64,000 nt of DNA from JANXQG01 sp963719885 (GTDB lineage: Bacteria > Planctomycetota > Planctomycetia > Pirellulales > Thermoguttaceae): NCBI GenBank assembly GCA_963719885.1, contig CAVRDP010000034.1, forward strand, positions 806,001-870,000, in the 5' to 3' direction. The position numbers were made by a program, and so were the translations under genes. Positions within the stretch are counted from its first letter, which is position 1. Each line of letters begins with the position of its first letter. Below the pieces are notes generated by a model, which saw only the letters and a list, made by a program, of their open reading frames with translations, was not told where the DNA came from and did not search any database. Below are positions 45,500 through 56,742 of this stretch, piece by piece.

Positions 45500-46491
45500 T
45501 CAATCCGAACCGCGAGCGGCCATCGATTGCCAGACCGAAAGAGAAATTCCATTATCAATGAAGCTCACCGAGCCGTCCCCCATGACCAGGTTGACACCGC
45601 CCGGGTGGCGGCTGCGGGCCGTCCGCCATCCATAGTCGATGTACTCCGTTTGCACGCCACCGATCAAGCCGGATCCCAGACAATCGGGGATGTCTTGATT
45701 GGGAAGATAATAGTGGTTGTACAAGGCGCAGCGGAATTCGCCGCAAGCCCAAGCGAATCCGCGGCCGTCCGACACGTTCCATTGAGCGGTGCCGGCGCAG
45801 TTGCCAGCCGTCAGCGGCGTGGCCAACGTAAACTTGTAGTCCACCGTAGGATCATTCATGGATACACTGCCGTCCGCGTTGCCGAGAATGCTCTCGGAGA
45901 GCAAGGCCGTATGGCTGAGCCCGTTGGGCACTTGCTCTGGGCGAGTATGCGAGTTGATGTAGAAGATGCCGTCGGCCGTCAGCGGCGATCCCCCATTGAC
46001 ACCGCTTCCCGCGCAGGCCGCGTAGTTGGTCGGCGCGAACAGCGGGGAGACGATCAAGTGGCGGTCGCTCGGACAAAGAAAGGTGGGAATCACCATCTTC
46101 ACTCCGGCGGCATTTTGCGGAGTGACCGTGAAATTGGAATTGTAGATCGGGACGGCGAAATCGAGCATCTTGTAGACGTTGTTGTCCTCCAGATAGGGCG
46201 TCAATCGGGCCAAGGCGGACCAGCGAAAGAACGTCCACGGCGTGCTGGGTTTGGCCGCCCAGGCATGAGAGTCCGAACCGCATGGAAAGGCTTGTTGCTC
46301 GCAAAGAAACGCGCTGGCGGCAATGCCAATTTGCTTCAGGTTGTTCGAGCAACTGGTCCGCCGCGCGCTTCTCGCGCCGCTTGGACGGCCGGCAACAAGA
46401 GCGCGATCAGAATACCGATGATGACAATCACCACCAGCATCTCGACGAGCGTAAACGCCCTGGCAGGCCGGACTGGACAATGAGTCTTCAT
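45500..46491 (-). CDS. DUF1559 prepilin-like protein, frameshifted
   Basis: Planctomycete family with a type IV pilin-like N terminus, found in dozens of copies per genome. ATG 46491 gives ARAFTLVEMLVVIVIIGILI, the prepilin peptidase site and membrane helix, then LLPAVQAAREAR. An indel in a GCGCGC run at about 46375 shifts the frame; the rest reads TSCSNNLKQIGIAASAF, IPTFLCPSDRHLIVSPLF, TNYAACAGSG, and the typical end HPGGVNLVMGDGSVSFIDNG. Repaired length about 330 residues. Located on the cell surface or in pseudopilus-like structures; exact role unknown. Confidence 0.88.
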
Positions 46492-46535
46492 GGTTCGCGC
46501 CGAGGCGAATAGGATCGTTGCTGAGTAAATTTCGA

Positions 46536-49500
46536 CTACGGGCTGCCGTATTGGGCGAGCACGGCATCCAAAACCGCAATCCGCCGGTCCTTTTCCGTCG
46601 TGGAATCCTCGGCGTTCGATGACTCGAGCGAACTGCCCAACCAAGCCGGACAGCCGACCGCCCCATGAGCCTGCCCGACGGCCGGGCCTGCTGCTTGAGG
46701 ATAACTCTTCCCAACCGAATTACTCGCCACGCGCGACGGCAACGCCGCGGGCTGGGCCAACGGCAACGCCGCGGGCAAGAACGCTGTTGTCGTGAAACGC
46801 GAAACCAAGGCAGCCGTGGATTGCGAATCCAAAGCTTGAACTTGCAAGGGAGCAACGACGGCGGCAGCGATCTGAGCCGTGGGGGCCGAAATAAGCGCGC
46901 CGCTCGCTGCCGCCGGCGATACGCCAACCGCCGCGCTATTGCTCGATACTGCCTGAGGCGTCTGGGCCACGACCGAGGGATCGAAGACAAAAGTCCCCCC
47001 CGCACCGACCGTAAGCGAGCTTCCCGCCGGCAACGCGGCGGGGGTCGTCACGACCAGCATTCCGGCAGTGACCATTGTGCCCCCTTGATAACTGTCCGAT
47101 CCGGAAAGTGTTACCGTGCCGCAACCAGTTTTGCTCAATCCGCCGGGGCCCGTCAGGTCGCCGCTGATCGTTCCGCATTCGATGGCCAGCGAGCCGCCCG
47201 GAACCGTTTCGTTGCTCAGACTGCCTTGCCCGAACGTGACGCATCCCACGGTTTGCAGCGTGCCGCTCAAGTCGGGGGATCCGCTGATGATGACGGTGTT
47301 CGTCGCAGTGCCCGAACCGCCGTCGAAGGTCACCCCGTCGGGCGGAATGGGATTGCCGCCGTTGAAATCAAGCGTGAGGGCGTCTGCCGCGTTGTCCGGG
47401 CCGCTAATCTGGACTGCGCTTTCGTTATCGACCGATTGCGGAGTAACCACGTCGTTCATGGTGCCCGTGCCAAATACGTGTAAAAGACCGTCGCCGGGGC
47501 TGGCGATCCTCAAGCCTGCATAACCCGAATTCGTCCAGTCCGCGGCCGTGGCCGACATTACGTTGGGCGGCAGATAAGCCAAGCCCGCAGGCGCTCCGAT
47601 CGACGAAATTACGTTCGCGATGTATTGTCCGGTCGCGATATTGAACTCCTCCACGGCGCCGTCGTCATCGGTCTGGTCCGGCGCGAGCCCCACCAGCAGA
47701 TTGCCGTCCGGGGCCAGCGCCAGCGAGGTCGGCTGAGGCAAATCACCGGACGAGTCCGTGGGCTGGGTCAAATTGGTGAATTGGCCGTAGCTGTCCGTGG
47801 CGGCATTGTACTCCACAATCTGGTGATGGCTGGTGGCGACATTGTCGAAGTCGGTATCCGCGATCAACAGATTGCCATTGCTGAGGGGCAGAATCGCCAC
47901 AGGGTCGATGCCGCTGTACGCGGGGATGGGGGTGCTCGCCACGCTGCCATCGGCATTGAATTCCACCACCGACTGATATTCCAGACTGCCCACGATCAAG
48001 TCGCGCGTGCCATCGGTGGCAAAGGTGAATCCGCCGGGCGTGAAATACTCGGGGAGCCAAAGCGTGTCGCCGGCCTGATATTGATATTGCTGGGTGGTCG
48101 ACGTGGTATCGAACTGAAAAATGGCGTTCGATTCCAGGTCGGCGACGTAAAGATCGCCATTGGGTCCGAAGGTCATGGTACCGGGGAAGTACAACGGCGC
48201 TTGGACCGGATCGCTCGCGCCAGTATACCCAGGAAGACGCCGGCGTTGCTATAGTGGTAGATCTCGGCGTAGCCCAGGTTGCTATAGGTGCCCGAGCTGA
48301 CGTAGAACGAGCCGTCCGGGGCGACGGCCGCGCCCGCGGTTTGGAACAAGCCGTTATCGCCGCTCGCCACGCCTGGAACGCCGGCGAAAGTATTTGCGGC
48401 GGAGCAATAGGTATAACGTTCCACACTGCTGTCCACGAAGTTGCCCACCAGCAGGTCGGATACCTGAGAAGGCACCAGGGCCAGGCCCGACGGGTCACCC
48501 ACGCCTGTGGCAATCGTCTCCATCAAAGCGCCGGTCTGGATGTTGAACTTTGCCACGACCCCGTCGTCAAAATCGTCGGGCGACATGCCCACCAGCAGGT
48601 TGCCGTCCGTATCCAACAAGAGCAATGTGGGCTGGGGCAGATCTCCGGACGAATCCGCGGGCTGGGTCAAATTGATGAATTGGCTATAACTGGTCGTGGC
48701 GGCATTGTACTCCACAATCTGGTGATGGCTGGTGGCGACCTGGTCGAAATCGGTATCCGCGATCAGCAGGTTGCCATTGCTCAGGGCCAGAATCGAGGCC
48801 GGGTCGATGCCGCTGTAGGCAGGGATGGGGGTGCTCGCCACGCTGCCGTCGGCATTGAATTCCACCACCGACTGATATTCCAGACTGCCCACGATCAGAT
48901 CGCGCGTGCCGTCGGTGGCAAAGGTGAATCCGCCGGGCGTGAAATACTCGGGGAGCCAAAGCGTGTCGCCGGCCTGATATTGATATTGCTGGGTGGTCGA
49001 CGTGGTGTCGAATTGAAAAATGGCGTTGGCGCCCAGGTCGGCGACATAAAGATTGCCATTGGGACCAAAGGCTAGCGTGCCCGGTGCTTCCAACGGCGAC
49101 TTGGATCCAGTCGTTGGCCCCCAAAACACCCAGGAATTGGCCGGAATTGCTGTAGTGCAGGACCTCGCCGGTCGTTTCATCGCCGCTAGGGGAGCTGCTG
49201 ACATAGTACGAGCCGTCTGGGGCGACGGCTATCCCTAAAGGACTCGTCAAACCGCCAACGCCTGTCGCTACGCCGCCCGGCACGGGTAGTTGCGTGGCGT
49301 CGTCGTAACGCAAAACACTGCTGCCATTCGTGTCGAAGTAGGTGCTGAACAGGATGTCCGAAGACTCCACGGGCACGAGAGCCAGCCCCGACGGGTCGCC
49401 GACCCCTGTGGCAATCGTCTCCATCAAAGCGCCGGTCTGAATGTTGAACTTTGCCACGGCCCCATCGTCGTAATCATCGGGCGACATGCCCACCAGCAGG

Positions 49501-50361
49501 TTGCCGTCCGTATCCAACAAGAGCGACGTGGGCTGGGGCAGATCTCCGGACGAATCCGTGGGCGTGGTCAAATTGATGAATTGGCCGTAGCTACTCGTCG
49601 CGGCATTGTACTCCACAATCTGGTGATGGCTGGTGGCAACGTTGTCGAAATCGGTATCCGCGATCAGCAGGTTACCATTGCTCAGGGCCAGAATCGCGGC
49701 AGGGTTGATGCCGCTGTAGGCGGGGATGGGGGTGCTCGCCACGCTGCCGTCGGCATTGAATTGCACCACCGACTGATATTCCAGACTGCCCACGATCAGG
49801 TCGTGCGTGCCGTCGGTGGCAAAGGTGAATCCGCCCGGTGTAAAGTAGCTCGGAAGCGGAAAGGTGTCTGCGGCCAGGTATTGCTGCGTGGTCGAATTGG
49901 TGTCGAACTGAAAGATGGCGTTAGCGCCAAGGTCGGCTACGTAAAGATTGCCATTGGGACCAAATGCCAGCGTGCCCGGGTACTCCAACGGCGCCTGGGT
50001 CGGGTCGTTCGCGCCCAAAACGCCCAGGTATTTGCCGGAGTTGCTGACATGCAGCACATTGTCGGTCGCGTCACTGCTCACGTAATAGCTGCCGTCCGGC
50101 GCCACGGCCAGGCCCGCGGCCTGCCCCAGGCCGCCAACACCCGTCGCCACGCCGCCCGGCACGGGAAGCTGCGTGGTGTCGTTGTAACGCAAGACACTGC
50201 TGCCCTTCGTATCGAAGTACGTACTGAACAAGATGTCGTACGCCAAGAGCAGAACGGCGTTCCTCAAGCGGTTCGATACGCAAATGAGTATAGGTGACGC
50301 GGTGTTTGTTGTTGCCTTTGCTGCGCAGGCCGAGGCGATCCATTAGAGATGCATGATTCAT
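46536..50361 (-). CDS. Giant exported protein with three tandem beta-propeller modules and autotransporter-type repeat, three frameshifts
   Basis: ATG 50361 begins MNHASLMDRLGLRSKG and reaches RIEPLEERR, the N-terminal export motif of large planctomycete proteins. Frame changes at about 50245 (an extra T), 49090 and 48190 divide the rest; repaired length is close to 1270 residues. Three modules of 300 residues follow, each with PDGSYYVSS, GTLAFGPNGNLYVADLGANA, YFTPGGFTFATDG, DLIVGSLEYQSVV, GNLLIADTDF and TSHHQIVEYNAAT, blades of an NHL/SMP-30-like propeller. The C-terminal part has DLTGPGGLSKTGCGTVTLSG and YQGGTMVTAGMLVV, an autotransporter-associated beta-strand repeat, then an Ala-rich tail. 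Probably a cell-surface protein. Confidence 0.75.
47500..50240 (-). repeat. Three tandem ~900-bp coding repeats
   Basis: Equivalent landmarks (the cggcattgta segment) start at 47801, 48700 and 49601, spacings of 899 and 901 bases instead of 900. Copies 1 and 2 are almost identical over at least 48005-48130 versus 48904-49029; copy 3 has diverged more. The one-base deviations coincide with the two internal frame changes. Confidence 0.85.
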
Positions 50362-50494
50362 GGTGAAATTCTTTGGTGGTTGACTAGAATGGGCGGGTCA
50401 CTGAAATGGGCGGGTTGAATGGGACGGTCTGATGCCGGCCCGGCGGGAGCTGAATTCTCAAGTTGTTCTATTGTAATGTCAGTCGCGATCAGAT

Positions 50495-51655
50495 TCAACT
50501 GAGCATCAAGATCTCCGCGCGGTGGTTCCAGGTGTCTCGGCACAAACAGACGTTGAAGCCCAGGTCGCCAGGTGGTGGGCACTGGTATTTATCGTAGATC
50601 TCGGCAAGCCCGCGCTTGATCGCGCGGAAGAAGGCCAGGTCGGCCTTGACGGGCGAGGGCACCGGTGGCAACCCGTGCGGCATCCAGATCGAGGGAATCG
50701 GGACAATCCCGTTGCGCGCAAGGTATTCGGCCCCGGCCAAAAAGTCCTCCGCAGGCTCCAACCCAACGACGAAGGTGCTGCACGCCTTGTTGGGGCCGTA
50801 CGTCACCGCAATGTGCAGGAGCGTCTGCAGCGCCCGCTGTCGACCCGTCCATTGCGATTTCCCCGGGCAAGTCCGGCGAAAGATTTCTTCGTTCCAGATT
50901 TCGATGTCGCATGCGATGCGATCAGCCCCTGCGGCAAACAAGGAATCGATCTCCTCGGCCACCACCGGCGGCGTTGTGTAGACGATGATTTCCCCCGGGA
51001 TGTTCGCAATGCCCGCAGTGTCGTCGATGGCCTTAAGGATATCGACAATCCGGGCACATTCCCCGCTGGTCTGGAGGGTGGAGCCGCCGGTAAGCTGGAT
51101 GCAGCGCGCACAGTGTTCGACATTTACCGCATAATCAACGGCCTCCGCCACGTCTTGCGGCGTAAAGACAACGTCTTCAGGAACGCCGACGGTGGTTTGA
51201 TGCTGCGTGTAGTTTCCACAATGGCAGAACTTGCAGGCCTGGCCGGCCTTGGCGAACTCGCAAGGCCAGAGGTAAGGAAACGCCAGCACGTCGTGGCCCT
51301 GAAGGACGGCCAGCCCGCGGAAGGGAACGCCCCGCGAGGTGCGTTGCCGGTAGAACGCCGTCGCCTTGGGAAGCGACACTTCGGTAAGAAAATCGCCTCC
51401 CCGCAGCAGGCAAAGGTTTCCCTCGGGACCGAACGTCAAGTGAAACGGCGCGGCGGGGCCAAGGTTCGCGATGTGAACCACCGTGCCGTCAGGAAGGAAC
51501 AGGACGCTGCACTCCAGGGGATCGGGCGAGATGTGGTGCGTGGCGCCAAAGACCGCGTAGACCTCCTCGTGGACGAAGATGCCCTCGCTGAGAAGGAGGA
51601 CTTTGAGATCGAGCGAATCGAGCCCATCAGAACCAAGGCAGTACGGCGCAATCAT
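50495..51655 (-). CDS. Radical SAM protein with unusual cysteine spacing
   Basis: 386 residues from ATG 51655. The likely 4Fe-4S site is CEFAKAGQACKFCHC, Cys 132, 141 and 144 (C-x8-C-x2-C) rather than the classic C-x3-C-x2-C, with a further Cys at 146. The following barrel has CIQLTGGSTLQTSGECARIV (GGST, SAM binding), IIVYTTPPVVAEEIDSLFAA, DIEIWNEEIFRRTCPGK and ACSTFVVGLEPAEDFLAGAE. N-terminal residues 1-110 form a separate beta-rich domain. The neighbouring gene upstream on the strand is a PadR-type regulator, 85 bases away. Reaction unknown. Confidence 0.75.
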   Translation of the reverse strand: MIAPYCLGSDGLDSLDLKVLLLSEGIFVHEEVYAVFGATHHISPDPLECSVLFLPDGTVVHIANLGPAAPFHLTFGPEGNLCLLRGGDFLTEVSLPKATAFYRQRTSRGVPFRGLAVLQGHDVLAFPYLWPCEFAKAGQACKFCHCGNYTQHQTTVGVPEDVVFTPQDVAEAVDYAVNVEHCARCIQLTGGSTLQTSGECARIVDILKAIDDTAGIANIPGEIIVYTTPPVVAEEIDSLFAAGADRIACDIEIWNEEIFRRTCPGKSQWTGRQRALQTLLHIAVTYGPNKACSTFVVGLEPAEDFLAGAEYLARNGIVPIPSIWMPHGLPPVPSPVKADLAFFRAIKRGLAEIYDKYQCPPPGDLGFNVCLCRDTWNHRAEILMLS

Positions 51656-51740
51656 GCCATCCTTCCTCTCACGCAAGAACTAGTAACGGTGTTCCTCCAA
51701 TATAGGACTAGCACCAGTATTATTACCGGCCGGCTGGCTG

Positions 51741-52256
51741 TCAAGGGCCGCAGCCAATGCGCGGGTGGTGAGCATTTGCTGAAACGGTGGGGGCTCCAGA
51801 AAAGAAATGCGTGTGGGCCGCTACGACCTGCTTCGCGCCGATCTTGCGGCGTTTCGGCCGGCGGGCCACGGCTGCTTGCGCTTCCTTCAACAACTTCTGG
51901 ATCGATGCCAGATAGGCTTGCAGCGTTGAAGTCCAGCGGATCAGGCACGCTCGGCCGTCCGTCGTGATCTCGTAGAGTCGCTTGGCGCGCCCCTTGCCTC
52001 CGATTTCCCAAGCGGAAACTACAAGGCCGGTGGCCTCCATCTTTTTCAGGAACCGGTAGATGCCCGACACGTCGGGTTTGTCGCCACACATTCCGACCAT
52101 TTCGTTGATCCGTTCGGCAAGCCGGTAGCCGTGGATCGGTCCTTCGGTCAGGGCGGCCAGGATTGCCGGTTGGACCAGTTTGTCGAGCGTGGCCCCAAAA
52201 CAGGGACAATCGGAGAGTATGGTCATACGACCACTTGGAGCATTGGATTTTGCCAT
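51741..52256 (-). CDS. PadR-family transcriptional regulator with N-terminal CxC
   Basis: 171 residues from ATG 52256. A winged helix-turn-helix is at about 25-100: LVQPAILAALTEGPIHGYRL, AERINEMV, SGIYRFLKKMEATGLVVSAW and GRAKRLYEITTDGRACL, the PadR pattern. It is preceded by SDCPCFGATLDK, with cysteines at 17 and 19 that could sense metal or redox state. The C-terminal part is helical (YLASIQKLLKEAQ), suited to dimer formation. It probably regulates itself and the radical SAM gene that follows. Confidence 0.82.
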   Translation of the reverse strand: MAKSNAPSGRMTILSDCPCFGATLDKLVQPAILAALTEGPIHGYRLAERINEMVGMCGDKPDVSGIYRFLKKMEATGLVVSAWEIGGKGRAKRLYEITTDGRACLIRWTSTLQAYLASIQKLLKEAQAAVARRPKRRKIGAKQVVAAHTHFFSGAPTVSANAHHPRIGCGP

Positions 52257-52584
52257 GGTTTCTGCGGCTACCAATGAGAATTTTGACCGTGCATAACGCC
52301 CCCGATCGTAGCAGGAACGCCGATTGCTGTCAAGAATTTCGAGCGGCAGCGGACGTTGATCGCCATCTACCTGGCCCATCAGCCGCAGATTCTCCTGGAA
52401 ACCGTACTTGCCCAGGATACAGGTGCGGAACTACTGCGTTCTGCCAAGCCCACTCCCGGCACTTGCCGTCTTCTGCTATCATATCGGGCGAAAAGTATTG
52501 CTCCGTTGTCGAGCCTTTTTTTGGCATTTTCCGTAGCGCAGGTCTCCGGCCTGTGCATTCCACCGAAGAATAAGGAGATTTTCC
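52257..52584. other. Divergent intergenic region, no recognised gene
   Basis: 328 bases between the PadR gene (minus) and pgk (plus). No protein-like frame. AAGGAG lies at the right end before pgk. Promoters for both directions are expected here but none was clear. Confidence 0.4.
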
Positions 52585-53981
52585 ATGGCTGTTACTGCTG
52601 AAAAGATCGCAACCTTTGCTCGCGGCATCCTGGGCGACGACCCCAACGTACCCAAGCTGCCGGTGGAGAAATACCTGGAGGCCATTCCTCGCTTGCACTC
52701 GCTGGCCGATTTGCCCAGCGGTACGCCGGTGCTGATCCGCGGCGACGTGGATGCCAAACCGGGCACTAAGGTGGGCGATGGCGACATCCGCCTGCGCTCC
52801 ATGAAAGGCACGCTCGACTACGCCCGCAGCAAGGGCTGGAAGATCGTGATCTTCGGGCACATCGGCCGCGAGCCGGAAAAGTCGTTGTCGAAAGTCCGTG
52901 CCCGATTGGGCGAGATCCTGGGCTGCGAAGTGGGCTTCATCGGCGACTGGCTCGATCCGGCAACGACGACGATCAAGGACGAAGTTGCCAAAGCGATCCA
53001 GAACGCCGCGCCCGGCAGCGTCATCATGCTGGAGAACACGCGGAAGTACGACGTCGAGCGCGGTGCTCTGGAAGGCCAAGCCGGCGGACCTGCCGAAGTT
53101 GGCCGATCGCCTGGCCAAGCTGGCCAACGAGTTCGCCCAGAAGGTGGCCAAGGTCTACATCCACGAGGCCTTCTCGGCCGGCAGCCTCGATGCGTCGAGC
53201 GTGGTCGTGCCGGCGGCCATGGATCGCGTGGCCCTGGGCGAATATGAGGCCGAGCAGTTCGACGTGCACCTGCGCGACTGCCTGGGGGCCCAACTCGTGA
53301 TCTTCAGCGGCTTGAAGGCCGACAAGCTGGACGACATGGAAGCCATGATCCACCGCGGCAAGATCCGCCTGGTGATTTCGGCCGGCTCGCTCTCGGCCTC
53401 GCTCAAGAAGGCCGCCGCCGAGCTGGAAGGCAAAGATTTCAACCTGGGCGTTGCCGAAGATCCGGCCCATAGCGACAAGCCCTACTTCATTCCCCGCAAC
53501 CGTATCGAGCAGGCCAAGCAGATGTTGACGGAAGGCCGGGCCAAGGGGATCGAGTTCGTCCTGCCGGTCGACTTCGTGCTGCAAGAGGGCCAGGTCTCCA
53601 CGCAGATCGGGCCGGGCAACCAGCAGTTCGAACGTCGGCCCGCAGAGCAGCAAGCTCTTCGCCGACACGGTCACGCGCTTCATCGAGTGCCATAAGAACG
53701 ACAAGCCGGCGGCCGTGGCCTTCCACAACGGCGTGTTCGGCATGTTCGAAGACCCGCGGTTTGCCAACGGCACGAGGGATTTTGTGCCGCAGTTGAAGCG
53801 GATGAAGGATGCCGGGATCAAGGTCTACATCGGTGGCGGCGAGGGCGGCACGTCGTTGGAGCTGTATGGGAAGCCCGACTGGGTAACCTATGTCTTCACG
53901 GCCGGCGGCACAGTCTTGAACGCCTTGGGCAGCGAGCCAGTGCCGTACCTCGTCGCGCTGAAGTTGGCGGTGGGGAAGTAA
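52585..53981 (+). CDS. pgk: Phosphoglycerate kinase, two frameshifts
   Basis: Glycolytic enzyme transferring phosphate between 1,3-bisphosphoglycerate and ADP. ATG 52585 with AAGGAG upstream. Frame 1 carries VLIRGDVDAKPGTKVGDGDI and IVIFGHIGREPEKSL; after an indel at about 53065, WKAKPADLPKLADRLAKLAN, VYIHEAFSAGSLDASSVVVP, LGAQLVIFSGLKADKLDD and FVLPVDFVLQEGQVST; after an extra A at about 53630, VGPQSSKLFADTVTRFIECH, AVAFHNGVFGMFEDPRFANG and VYIGGGEGGTSLELYGKPDW. Repaired length about 465 residues, longer than the usual 390-400 because of an N-terminal extension. As a housekeeping enzyme it is unlikely to be truly broken twice. Confidence 0.85.
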
Positions 53982-53984
53982 AAG

Positions 53985-54130
53985 GAAATCCGAAATCCGA
54001 ATGTCGAAATCCGCAACCCGCGAGCGGGTACGCCGATCAGAAATTCCAAGGTAGGAAATTCAAAACGCACGGTTTCGAGCATTTGAGTTTTGTGATTTGA
54101 ATTTGTTTCGGATTTGGTGCTTCGGAATTA
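53985..54130. repeat. Intergenic repeat with GAAATCCG units and small hairpins
   Basis: Three GAAATCCG units (53985-53992, 53992-53999, 54006-54013), a hairpin (arms 54016-54021 and 54024-54029) and AT-rich inverted-like copies toward 54120 (ttcggattt). It separates pgk from the convergent lipoprotein gene and may terminate both. Confidence 0.55.
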
Positions 54131-54134
54131 GGAT

Positions 54135-56593
54135 TTATTTTTCCTGCTCCGCCTGCAAGGCCTCCACGCCGTTGGCCGAACCGATCAAGAGCACGGGCTT
54201 GCCGTCGATCTCCACCGTGGCCAGGCCGGTAACCTGCTCGCCGTAGTTGAAACGATCGATCAGCGTGCCATCGGCGGCAAGGGCATGGATCGAGCCGTCG
54301 CTGCCCGGCAGGAGCCATTGCGATGCCGGGCCGGGCAAGATCCGCCCCACGACGATCGATTCGACGGCCTGCTGCGTGCCCGATGGCAAGGCATATTTCC
54401 ATATCACCTCGCCGCCCGGGTTCAGCCCCAGGGCCGTGAATTGCCCGCTGGTCTGCTGCGAATCGGGCACGAATACGACAGCGCACCAGTTCTCCCGGCT
54501 GCTGCCGGTCAGATCGGCGTGCACTAAGGAACGCACGATCCCTCCGCCGGGAATTCTTGCCGCGTCGCGCAACTGGCCCTTGGCGTCGAGCATGGCCAGC
54601 GAATTGCCATCGCTGACGCAGAACAGGCGCGGCGCCCCTGGGCATCGGCCGGGCCGGGCAGGACGCGGCTGACGTTGAACAGGTTCCGGCAGGACCAGAT
54701 CCGCGTGCCCTGCAAAGAAATGCATTGCACGCCGACCGTGCCCGCAAAGCCGAGGTAGCCCTTGAGCACGCCGTCGCCGTCCAGATCGCCCAACTCGACG
54801 TCGCCGATGCCGGCATGGCGATTCTCCAGGGCATCGGCCGGATAGCTCAGCACGTGGTTGAACTTTTCGTCGAAGAGGTGGAACCGCTGCTCGGTGGGAG
54901 CAAGGGCCGCGAAATACCGCTTCCCGTCGCGCCCCACGGCCGAGCGCAAATTGATGAAGAACTCCTCATTGGCGATCTTCGGCTTGTGGTTGGCAATTAG
55001 CTTGCCATCGAGGCCAAGTTCGCTCACCGATCGGAAGCCGTCGATGACGAAGATTCGCGATGTGCCGACGAGTTCCTTTAGGACCAGGATGTTTCCGGCC
55101 GGATGGACCGCAACGCACTTCCATTTTGATTTCAGGCGCAATTTCGCCGCTTCGCTCTTGACCGCCGCGGGCGTGGGCTTGGCCTGTTGCACCGTAGTGC
55201 TCGTGGCTTCGCCCGAAAATTGCATATCGACCCCTTTTTCAATTTCCTTGGATCGCTGTTGAAAGTCCTCGATCGTCTGTTTGGCGAGGTCCTCGCCGGC
55301 CAAGAGTCTTTCCAGCTTGCGGGGGGCCGCCGCAGCGGCGATAGGAGTGCAATCGAAGTTGCAATCCTGGAGCACTCCCTTGGCGTCGATGAAAAGCGTG
55401 GTCGGCGGCCCGATGACCTTCAGGCGATCGCGGGCCTCGCTGCCGTTGTCGCGGAGCAGCGGCAGGCTCAGCTTCAACTGCTTTCCCGCATCCTCGATCG
55501 TCTTTGCCGGTGTGTCCGGATGGTCGAGGCTCACGGCCAGCATCGCCACCTTGTCGTTGTCCTTGTACTTTGCGTACAAGGGCTCGATCGTGGGTATCAT
55601 CGGATCGCCCTCCGCGGCATCGGTCCGCCAGAAATGGACCACAGCCGCTTTGCCCGCCAGCGACTGGCTGCTCCACGCCTTCCCTTGAAGATCGACGAAC
55701 TTGAACTCCGGCAGTTTCTGGCCCACGAGGTCGTAGGGACCGGCTTGCACGAGGGCCCGCACCTTCTTCGCGCCCGCGGGAATTTCGAATTGAAACGCGC
55801 CCGGATCGATATCGCCTCCCAGGCGGGCACGCTCGAAATTGAACATCAGCCAGATGACGTTGGCCTGCGCGCCGCCTTCGGTCTGCCGCGGCCCATTGGC
55901 GATCGGCACCACGAACTGACGCAAGACGAAGGTCTTCTGATCGATCCAGAGATATTCGGCGCCTTCCGACAAATTCACGCGGACGCGATAACAGTCGAAG
56001 TCGCCTATTCGGCCGGGCTCGTCAAGACTGAAATCCTGCGAACCATTCGTCAGGCTCTTGATGGGACTGTCTTCCCAGAGCAGTTGGAGTTGCGGTGACG
56101 GTACCTGTTCGAAGCCATTGAGCGCGGAATAGAGCAGTTCATCGGCCCGCAGAAGGTTCATGTTGAGGCTTGGCGGGGCTTCGCGGAGTACGACCTGCCC
56201 CGGCACGGAGTCGCAGCCGGCATACCACTGCTTGCCATCGCAAACCACCTTGCCGCTGAAGAACTCGATGCGCATCTTGTTGGGCCGTTGCATCGCCACG
56301 GAAAAGTTGGCACGCGTTTCGCTTTGTTCGCGAGTCGGCTCCTGTCGAAACTCCAAGGTGCCACGATCCTCGTAGCTCGATGCGTTCTTGTAGGCGGCGG
56401 CCATCTTCTCCAGCACGCTTTGTGCCGTCAGCGAATCGCCGGACGCTGGCCCGCCGGACGGTTTGCTGGCCGCGGTTGCCGAGTCGGCCGCAGCGGACGT
56501 ATCGGGAGAACTGGGCCGCTTGTCGCACCCGACCGCTTGCAGCAAACCAACAGAAATCGTAAAAACCAACCATCCGGCGTTGCAACGAGTCAT
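54135..56593 (-). CDS. Large lipoprotein: DUF2092-like, thioredoxin-fold and beta-propeller domains, frameshifted
   Basis: ATG 56593; signal ends in GLLQAVGC, a lipobox. Residues 55-260 resemble outer-membrane lipoprotein-sorting/DUF2092 proteins (VLEKMAAAYKNASSYEDRGT, FSGKVVCDGKQWYAG, YLWIDQKTFVLRQFVVPI). Residues 290-440 are a TlpA-like thioredoxin fold (DLVGQKLPEFKFVDLQGKAW, KAAVVHFWRTDAAEG, VIGPPTTLFIDAKGVLQD), but the CxxC redox pair is missing. The rest is a propeller (VGVQCISLQGTRIWSCRNLF). An indel at about 54640 shifts the frame; repaired, it continues with VSDGNSLAMLDAKGQLRDAA to the stop at 54135. About 819 residues in all. Periplasmic face, function unknown. Confidence 0.75.
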
Positions 56594-56742
56594 CGCAGAA
56601 TCCTACATTCGATAAAATATCATTATTCTCAAACTTAGCCGCCGGGTAAAGCTCGACTTCTTGACCCCCTGGCGAAAGCGACGATAATAGGTAGTTGTGA
56701 GAGCAACCGCGCTTAGTTACCCTGTTTGCTTAATTTTCCCCA

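Noticed and set aside
45416..46483. A 355-codon plus-strand frame opposite the DUF1559 gene
   Set aside because: Shadow frame; the minus strand carries the pilin-like signal and DUF1559 motifs.
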